Below are positions 55,540 through 64,000 of a DNA stretch of 64,000 bases, piece by piece. Each line of letters opens with the position of its first letter. The first letter of the stretch is position 1. Source of the DNA: Craterostigma plantagineum (taxonomy: Eukaryota; Streptophyta; Magnoliopsida; Lamiales; Linderniaceae); assembly GCA_027422505.1 (NCBI GenBank), contig JAPQWV010000661.1, positions 62,001 through 126,000 on the forward strand, read 5' to 3'. Both the position numbers and the translations under genes were made by a program. Below the pieces are notes generated by a model, which saw nothing but the letters and a program-made list of their open reading frames with translations, was not told the DNA's origin and did not search any database.

Positions 55540-58420
55540 TGTACTTTCAACCTGCAACGCAAAGTATACTTAATTTGTCTAGAAATTCACTTACAATGCT
55601 TTTTTATACCAATCCACTAATTCGATTATCTAAAGTAATTTTACTTAAGGCTCTTTAGTTTGTATACATTATATAATTTTTATCTAGAGATAATAATCTT
55701 GGTATGTTACAAATAATACCGTCAGTTCAATTACATATCATATTGTAGTGGATACTATCTCATTTGGGTTAATCGAAGAAAATGTCAGGAGTAGCTCTGC
55801 CAAGTGTTCAGCTACCGTATAAAGCGACACTATAATATGAAAATGGGTTAATTCAGAATCGGGCTGTATAACATATTTTCAATATGTGTTCAGGCCCTTT
55901 TATAGTTTCTACTAGGCTCAAGGACCTAATTTCTGAAACTATTAGAAAGAAAGACCAACTCACTGTAAATGACATTTCTATCCTTCATATTTGCCAAAAT
56001 TACACCAATGTGCCATCGTATGTCCCAAAAAGCACAAATCACGTTCAACAAAGACTAAACTTTACGATCTAAAAGCAGGCTCAATCTCGACGTTAATGAC
56101 CGAATAAGGTTAAATCGATGATAATTTCCTATAGGAGTCAATAATCAATGAAAATTTTGAAGTCTATGATGAAATAATGTATTGAAAGTAATTCGAAATC
56201 TCGTTGAAACAAGGGAAAATATGGACTCTAATGACCGAATAAGGTGAAATTGAACGTGGGTCCTAATAATCAATGAAAATATTGATGTTAATCGCGAAGA
56301 AATTTTACGCGGCCTATGATTGAAGCTTTTGCTAATAAAACGCTTTGGGTAATACTTTATGCATTCTGGTAAGACCTTATGCATTCTGTATTGCTAATAA
56401 AACACTCGACGGGTACCCGTTTGTGCATTCTGGATAGCACTTTATGCATTCTGCATAACACTTCTTAGGTAGAAAGACACTAAGAAGAATAGATAAAAAA
56501 ACTACCGACGACACCCAAAAATCAATGAAGCCGCTAGGATCTCCCACATTATTGATCGAATATTGTAAAATCGACCTCGATTTCTCATGGATTTTCATAA
56601 TCATCGAATATTTTTGAAGTTTGTAATGGGATAATACTTCAAACTCAATTCTTACATGAAATCTCTATTTTAATGGTCGGATAATGTAAAATCTATTCAA
56701 TTTGTACATGGGCTCTAGTAATCGACGAGAATTATTGATGTTAACGAAGAAGAGATCGAAGATTGAAACATTTTAAATTATATGCTACATGCGTAACACT
56801 TGATATAACATTATAACAAAAGTGATGTATAGCATAGCTTATATTGCTTCGAAACACATTATTCAGAGAAAGTAACAATTCATTTAATCATAGTCAGAAT
56901 GTTATATAAGTCGCCAACGACCCTAAATAACAGCTGGGAGCCGCTGAAATCTCGACGTTATTGGCCGAATTAATTTAAATCGACATCAATTCTCATGGGT
57001 CTTAATAACAAAGGAAATTTGTTGATGTTTGTACCAAAATATTACTTCAAATCCAATTCGAAAATCTAGTGGTGGAATCTCAACTTTAATTGTTTGAGAA
57101 ATAAACTCAGTTTGATTATATATCTTAATAATGCATGGAAAATCTGAAATATGAACGTAGTAACACTTTTTGTAGTAATTATAACACATGTTCATGTAAA
57201 AACACTTATGAAGAATGTTCGAGAAGGTTCTGGACTGTCAGAGAAGTTAAGAACCATCAGAAAATTATAACATGATTTTTTTAGAGTAGTACCACAATAC
57301 CTGCAAATAATACCACATCTTTGATAGAAAGGAACAATGCCAACCGAATTTATGACACATTGTTTGGTACAGATACCACAAAATACGCTTTTCACTATAG
57401 CATCATTATTAGACTAATTTTCTTCCTAAATGAACTTTTTTTCCGAATGTATAAGATTTATGTTCATGTAAGTATGTGATTTCATGAAGTTAAACCACCA
57501 AATCCTTTAAAAGACATGATACGCGAATGTTGATTTCAATATGTGAAAGTTTAGATTATAGTCATGTAAACATATAGTCATTCATTCCAAAACATAGACT
57601 ATCATATCCTCCAATGGAACATAACATTATGAATTATATCACGAACGTATTCAAAGTTCGACATTAACCACGAATAACATTTTATAGATCATAAACCCTA
57701 AACTCGAAACCTCGAACAAAAGATTCGAGGCTCGAACCCTAAACCCTGAACTCAAAACCCCGACCGTAACAGTTTAATAATGATCATTAACATACGAAGA
57801 AGAGAAAAAACATCAATGGATATGTAGGTAACAAGGCACTACAATACGAGTAACACGATACATAGTCACAGTAACAGTTTAATATGTATAGAATTAGTTT
57901 AGGTTATGATTTTCCATTTCATATTGTAAACACGCTACATTCACAAAAATATATGAATTTATGAAATTTTAAACAAAAATATATTACTTTCGGCAAAAAA
58001 GACGTGGATGCTATGTTAGAATTGAAGAAGTTAATGTTAATAGTAAGAAAACAAGTAGGTCTCTTATTCAATGATCATACTTATACAAAATTGATTCTAC
58101 TTACTGAAAACATTGTGAATATGAACTATTAGTTGTTAATTAACATGGTCGACCTAACATAAATGATTCAACAAAATTATTGACATCTTCAATTAATCTT
58201 AAGCGCATACACTAAATTATATACCCTAACTATTATCCTCTAATTTGTAAATTGTAAACCATAAAATATAATTTAAAATATACCATAAACCATGTTAGGA
58301 AGAACGTACTGTGAAAATCTTAGACCCAAACTAAACGTATACCCGTCTACACTATCCACAAACTATAACAATTCTGGTAACACATAAACCTATAATTAGT
58401 AACAACTACACAAAGATAAT
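55540..58420. other. AT-rich intergenic DNA with weak repeats
   Basis: No gene recognised. Degenerate units containing TAATGACCGAATAAGGT(T/G)AAAT and AATAATCAATGAAAATT recur near 56090, 56225, 56550, 56680 and 56950. TATGCATTCTG-type words cluster at 56345-56465. Short CCCTAAA-type words occur at about 57690-57755. Short frames lack domains. Confidence 0.55.
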
Positions 58421-58429
58421 CTATGCTTG

Positions 58430-60168
58430 ATTTTATTTGGACTCTCCCGCCTAAAATTCATCTCATTTTGGTTTTCCGGCCCGAAATTTCACAGACCATT
58501 TAGTAACATATTTAGGCAAAATAGTAACAGAAAAGCATATACTAGTAACAGATCCTGGAGATTTTACAATCCCGCCAAAACGTCCTTTCATGGCCTTCTC
58601 CAGTTTATCTGTCTTGAGCTTTCTCACAAATGCGGGGCAACCCCAAATTCTAATGTGATTCAAGCTCGGCGTCCTGTCCATATCTGATAAGGAATACGAT
58701 CGACTGACTTTACAGGAGATCTATTTAGATGTGTGCTGCTCTCAATAGGGCATGACCCCACAACAATATGGGCAGGTTTGTATAACTTAGTATAAATTGA
58801 ACCTTATCCAACAGAGTCTGATTTTTGCCTTTGGACACACCGTTCAACTGCGGTGTTCCAGGCGGTGTCATCTGTGAAATGATCCCATTCTCTTTCAAGA
58901 ACTCGTCAAACTCGAGGATCATGTACGCGCCGCCTCGATCCGATCGATTCGGCTTTAATGCTCTTTCCAGTCTGATTTTCCACCAAAGCCTTGTACTCCT
59001 TGAACCATTCAAGAGTATCAGACTTGTGCTTCATGAGATACACCTTGCCAAAGCGAGAGTTGATCATCAGTAAAGGTAACGAAATAATGGAAGTTACCGC
59101 GAGCCGCTACCCGAACGGTCCGCAAACATCCATGTGGATCAAACCGAGAAGTTTTGCGGCTCTCGTGAAAGTCCCTGTAAAGGGCTACTTGGTCATCTTT
59201 CCTATGATACATGATTCGCAGGTCGAACAAGGATCATACCCAAGCGGCTTAATAACGTCGGTTTTCTCCAACTCAAGAATCTTCTATTCTCCAGCATGAC
59301 CGAGTCGAAGATGCCACAACAGTCTCGAGTTCGACTCCAATTTTTGTTTGTTGGTGATTGCATTCAGAGATTTTGTTGTATCTTCGATATTTAGATAATA
59401 CAATCCATTCAGTAAACTTGCACTTCAGACGCAATTATTTCCCAAATAAATATTGCATATATTATTACTAAAACAGAACTCCGCTTCCGCTCAAAACGGG
59501 AAAGCAATAAACTATGTCTAGTAGATAAGACGAGAGTGTTCTTGATCCAATGTGGGTCGCCGGCACACTATGTCTGCTTCATATGTTGATCATGATCTCT
59601 TGGTCCGCCAGCTTCCTACTTCGTTCCAAACCCTGGTTCCAAACATAGATGTGAGCACTAGCTCTCGAGTCGTAAAATCCACGACGCGGCATATACCGTC
59701 ATACAATGATTAATTTCTAAAACGTAAAGTTCTTTACCTGAGGCGGCTAGCTTCGGGCAATCGCGCTTCCAATGGCCAAGCTCATTGTAGCAAAGGCATT
59801 TGTCCATCGGTTTGGAGCCTTTAAACACGTTCTTCTTGGCCTTGCCTTATGAAATTCGTCCTTTGGGATTAGTCGACTTGTCTGACTTTTTATTTAACTC
59901 GACCATCGAGTCTTAGAACTCGTGACAAGAACAACTTCCATTCCTTTCACCTCTTCATCTGAGTCTGCGCCACCGACAGCTGGTTCATGTTCAGATTAAA
60001 ATTCATAATGAACGAATTGAATGAAGGTGGGACCGACTGAAGTATAAGATCATTCGGGAGCTCATTTCCATGATAATGTCCAGTGCCTCGCGTCTCACCA
60101 TCCAATCGATCATCTTTAGCACATGCTCTCCGACTTCACTAACCACAACCATTTTGCAATGAAATAGT
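58430..60168 (-). pseudogene. gag-pol: Ty1/copia gag-pol remnant
   Basis: In minus-strand order: gag segment with LFHCKM...SEVGEHVLKMIDW (60168 down to about 60000); zinc knuckle CLCYNELGHWKRDC near 59790; gag-pre-integrase region around 59300-59210; integrase core with HYFVTFTDD near 59070 and RSDRGGAYMILEFDEFLKENG near 58940; then PPGTPQLNGVSKGKN and HIRIWGCPAFVRKLKTDK at about 58650. Many shifts and stops. It ends near 58430, before any RT, so the 3' part is missing. The gag 5' end abuts an LTR fragment. Confidence 0.85.
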
Positions 60169-61227
60169 TGTTGAGTTACCCTGTGTCTCCCGGAGACGCC
60201 ACGTCCCCGTGTATGGTGCGGAACAAAAATTTTCCAGGTTCCCCAAATGCCCTCGTAGCCCGGGTCAGAATAGTAACACGTAGACACTTAATAGGGCGGG
60301 TCAAGCCATAGAGATTTACCAGTTGACGCGAGTGGCAGATCCCCGTTCTATTCTTCAAGACTACATCGGTGGTTGTGGATGACACTAAATCGTCACGCCG
60401 ACCTCACAATGTACCACGGATTCAGTTCTCTAAAGATGGCTAGAGAGAACCGAGCCATCACGTGGGAGAAAAGTGTGTGCGTTCGGAGTGTGTTTTGTGC
60501 CTTAGTAATTTCGAAAATCACTCTCTAAATTTTGAAATAGAGCTGCCCTATTTACAATGATTAGGATCGAAATCTTCACCCATTCAAAGGTTTGAGATTT
60601 TTGATTTTACTCCTAAAGGTTTTCAAGAGTTTTTGCCATATATATCTCTTCCCTTTTGAATTCAAAATTCCTACAAGGAAACTTACCATAACTAGACAAC
60701 TGACTTAAATACCAATTCAAACTAAGTGTCTTTAAAATGGTATTAAATTCGAAATTTAATCCTAGACCAAATTCGAAATGTCCAACATAAAACAAATAAT
60801 ATACCAAATATATTATATCCGTATTTATATGTAATTTTTGAAATTGCTTCCCAAGGTAAAATTCAAAAATCAGCTTAGGGTTAAATTCCAATTTTACCAT
60901 CAAGCCTTTCCAGCACTTGGCCAAGCCCAAGTCTTAAAGTTAGTTTCATACGAAGCCCGACTTCGGTCCATTAAATGGCCTGAGGCCCACTAATGCGCGG
61001 CCCAACGGCACAGCGCCCATTAAGGCCCAAAACACTTTCTCTCCTTATCAGTAACGTTGATGATCCTTTTGAGCCCGACTCTCTAGGTTCGACTCAATCG
61101 GCAAGGGAGGAATCCAAGAGTCCGATAGTTACATAGCCAATCCCGCAGCACCGGACCGTCACCCAATTCGAGTGCGAATTTCCACACAGTCTTTATTCCA
61201 GAACCTCACTATAGATTATAGTATTAC
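60169..61227 (-). repeat. Copia LTR fragment 1
   Basis: It aligns with 61380-62414 along its whole length, for example ATGCCCTCGTAGCCCGGGTC against TTGCCCTCGTAGCTCGGATC, and CAGTTCTCTAAAGATGGCTA in both. It lacks the remaining 0.8 kb toward the LTR start and directly joins gag sequence, so a deletion or recombination removed its PBS and leader. Confidence 0.75.
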
Positions 61228-61363
61228 GATGACACTCGTCGGTGGATGGGTTGGCAAACAATATCGAGCAGCCCAACAATGGTCGAACCACGTCAGCGTT
61301 TCGATCGTCTCCCACGTGCCTCGTTTCATTTTAAACATGTTATGATTCCAATGACGAGCGCCC
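61228..61363. other. Short leader-like stretch between copia LTR pieces
   Basis: Lies between LTR fragment 1 and the PBS of LTR 2; no coding seen. Confidence 0.5.
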
Positions 61364-61375
61364 GCTCTGATACCA
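61364..61375 (-). promoter_or_regulatory. Primer-binding site, initiator tRNA-Met type (copia)
   Basis: On the minus strand TGGTATCAGAGC follows the LTR end (AACCCA) after four bases. Confidence 0.85.
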
Positions 61376-61379
61376 TAGT

Positions 61380-63227
61380 TGGGTTAATCGGTGTATCGAA
61401 GAAGCCACGTCCTCGGGGTGTGAAACAAAACATTATGGGTATCCTGATTGCCCTCGTAGCTCGGATCGAAATAGTAATGCACATTGTCACGTAATAGGGT
61501 GGGTTAGACCTGTAGGAATTATCAGTCGAAGCAAGTGGCAGCTCCTTGTCCTTTTCTTCAAGACCACGACGACGGTGGTGGATGGCACTAGATCATCACG
61601 CCGACCTCGCAGTGTACCACTGAATCAGTTCTCTAAAGATGGCTAGAGAAAATTGAACTGTCGCGTGGGGAAATGTGTGTGCGTTCGATGTGTGTCTCTC
61701 ATGCCTTAGCTATTTTCAACAATTTTGCTTATGAATTAGGACTGGTGCTACCCAATTTATTCCTTGCTAGGCTCGAAAATCTCAGGATCTTCCCAAGATA
61801 TGAATTTTGAATTTTACTCCTTAAGTTGAGAGATTTTTGCCATATTTTTCTCTATTTTGAATTCCAAATTCAAACTTAAGGAAACTTGCTATTTTCAGAT
61901 AACTAACGTTGATATTCACATCAAATAAAATATCATTAAATATAGAATCAAATTTCGAATTTTATACTATATAAATTTCGAAAATTCTAATCCAATTAAA
62001 TAATATTCCAAATATTTTTATTCCATATCCAAAAATACCCTCAAAGGCATATTTCGAAATTACCTTAAGAAGAATGTCCAACTTTACCCTTATGCCTATT
62101 AAGCACTTGGCTAAGCCCAAGTCTTAAAGTTAGTATCATATGAAGTCCGACTTCGATCCAATAAACGGCCTGAGGCCCATTAAGGCACGGCCCAACGGCC
62201 CGTTAAGACCCAAAATGCTTTTTTCTCCTCATCATTACACATTGATGATCCTTTTTAAGCCCAACTCTCTAGGTTCGAATCAATTGGAAAGGGAGGATTC
62301 CAAGAGTCCAGTAGTCACGTAGCCAATCCCGCAGTACCGGACCGTAACCCTATTCGAGTGCGAATTTTGACACAGTCTTTATTCCTAAACCTTACCTATA
62401 GATTAGAGTACTACGTCAAACCCTTCAGTTGTGTCCCGATCGGGTGAGAGTCATGGTCTATGTCCAACTCACTGAACTTGATTCTATGACAAAACAGAGA
62501 CGAGGCAAATTACCAAACTACCCTCCATGTCTAACATGAGGTAGTTCAATACCTTGCCGAGGATTTTGTAATTTTCTTTCGTCGTCAACATAGGCACTTG
62601 TCTCGATATACGGGACTGTGAATCCATACTTGGCGGTCTGGGCCCAACAATCACAGATCGTCATCAGGACCGTTTCTGGCCCGTGATCCATGCAACAACA
62701 AATCGGGTCAAGGGGAACAGTGACAGTCGAGACTTTGAAGTCAACTCCGTCAAAGTACCTTTTGGTCTAAGGTTACTCCTTGAGTAATAAGCCATGTTAG
62801 ACCGTACGACTGCGAGTGTCCATGAAACGATTCAATCCCTTGATTCGACTCGTATCATAAGTCATGGCCTTCGCTTCCAAGCAGAATATCGGCACACGAT
62901 AGATCATCGACAAATAAGCCTTAATCGGTTATCCAGCACCCAACTGGAGCCTAAGGCTTACGGACTTTAAATGTTCGAGGTTACGAGTCCATTGGTGTCT
63001 TCATCTCTCGTGTCCATTGAGAATAGTGACTCTCAACTCGATACATTTGGATTTGTTCATTTATTGCTTTACTGGATGCTACGTAAAGAACTCATATAAC
63101 CGATAAACGAACAATGCCTTTATTAAACACACTAAAATATCTTATTATATAAGAGGTCTAATGATAAACAAGCTAATGCCCTATACAATCTGATCCCCGT
63201 ATAGCATTCGAGGGCATGTCCCTAACA
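61380..63227 (-). repeat. Copia LTR 2 (about 1.85 kb)
   Basis: On the minus strand it starts TGTTAGGGACATGCCCTCG at 63227 and ends AACCCA just before the PBS. Its 3' kilobase is repeated at 60169-61227. Its first 430 bp is repeated in inverted orientation at 63572-64000. Confidence 0.75.
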
Positions 63228-63390
63228 AGTGTGACAATCACTAATTACTATTCTATCCTAGATATTAAATTTATCCCAAGTTATATCCTCTAAAATTGTT
63301 TATATTTCTTAAAAATAATATAAATTAAACTTAATATACTAATTTCACGAATTAAAAGTAACTTATAAGTTCACTTGTCACGATTACTTA
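63228..63390. other. AT-rich stretch between copia LTR pieces
   Basis: No feature recognised. Confidence 0.5.
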
Positions 63391-63571
63391 TGAGACTTTG
63401 AATCCGTAGTTGGCGGTCTGAGCCCGACAATCACAAATCGTCATCAAGACCGCGTCTGGCCCGCTGAAACTCATGCAATAGCAAATCGAGTCGAGGTAAC
63501 CAGTGACAGTCGAGACTTCGAAGTCAACTCCGTCAAAGCCCCTTTCGGTGTAAGGTTCACCCAGAGTACTG
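63391..63571 (-). repeat. Copia LTR fragment 3
   Basis: A direct repeat of about 62614-62793, sharing TTGGCGGTCTG, CAGTGACAGTCGAGACTT and GAAGTCAACTCCGTCAAAG. It ends where the inverted LTR begins. Confidence 0.75.
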
Positions 63572-64000
63572 TGAGTATTATGCCCTCAAATGCTATACGA
63601 GGATTATATTGTATAGGGCATTAGCTTATTTGTCCTTCGATTTCTTATGTAATATGATATTTTCTTGTGTTTAATAATGGCATTGTTCATTTATTGGATA
63701 TATGAGTTCTTTACTTAGCATCTTGCAAAGCAATAAATGAACAAATCCAAATGTGTCGTGTTGAGTCACTGTTCTCGATGGGCACGGAGAGGAAGGCACT
63801 AGTGGACTCTTAATCTCGAACACTAAAAGTCCGTAAGCCTAAGGCTGTAGTTGGGTGCTGGATAAACGATTACGGCTTATTTGTCGATGACCTATCGTGT
63901 GTCGATATCCCGCTTGGAAGCGGAGGTCATGACTTGTGGTACGAATAGAGTCAAGGGATTGAACCGTTTCATGGACGTACTCACGGGTCTTACGGTCGAA
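63572..64000 (+). repeat. Copia LTR 4, inverted relative to LTR 2, runs off the window
   Basis: It starts TGAGTATTATGCCCTC and matches the reverse complement of 62795-63227, for example TGTATAGGGCATTAGCTT, AAAGCAATAAATGAACAAAT and GGGATTGAA(C/T)CGTTTCATGG. It marks a related element on the opposite strand. Confidence 0.78.

Noticed and set aside
57690..57755. AAACCCTAAAC words suggesting an interstitial telomere repeat
   Set aside because: Only two or three imperfect words separated by other sequence; chance or telobox-like words in AT-rich DNA.

Overview
This window is plant nuclear DNA, probably from a eudicot. It is a gene-poor block made almost entirely of nested transposable elements plus one decayed host gene. 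The plant assignment rests on three things: Athila- and Tekay-type Ty3 retrotransposons and Ty1/copia elements, primer-binding sites matching tRNA-Asp and initiator tRNA-Met, and a multi-exon callose synthase relic. No intact host gene was found.

Layout. (1) 1-9144: a young Athila-lineage Ty3 element on the + strand. Its 5' LTR is cut by the window edge. It keeps a long intact pol and a near-intact gag, and sits in the gag start of an older minus-strand copia element (9145-9299) whose LTR is about 9360-10956. (2) 11594-15510: an older, related Athila copy (LTR plus broken gag). It stops abruptly against (3) 15511-22060, the 3' half of a callose synthase gene of the GSL8/CalS10 type with about 20 exons. 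That gene carries many one-base indels. (4) 22361-55530: a Mutator-like or foldback-type DNA transposon with terminal inverted repeats, a 9-bp target-site duplication (TTCATTTAG) and arrays of ATTATACC / GGTATAAT repeats. It contains almost everything else.

Inside that transposon is a minus-strand Tekay/Del-type chromovirus (24975-54127, LTRs of about 2.9 kb). The chromovirus is split by two later insertions: a 5.9-kb non-coding LTR element (28427-34367, TSD CTTTG) and a 12.8-kb Athila element (35192-47954, TSD GTTCC). The coding sequence of the chromovirus can be followed across both insertions. Order of events: the Mutator-like element, then Tekay, then the two inner elements independently. 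(5) 55540-58420: AT-rich DNA with weak repeats. (6) 58430-64000: remnants of a minus-strand copia element with several direct and inverted LTR pieces.

Most noteworthy: a 50-bp intron-like segment exactly at the gag-pol frame change of the first Athila element; the 33-kb nested inverted-repeat transposon; arrays of perfect palindromes in the second Athila element, with compensating base changes; a possible internal promoter and 5'-UTR intron in front of its ATHILA ORF-1 gene; and the homopolymer-type frameshifts in the callose synthase copy, which could be real decay or assembly error. Homology statements come from reading motifs; no database search was run.
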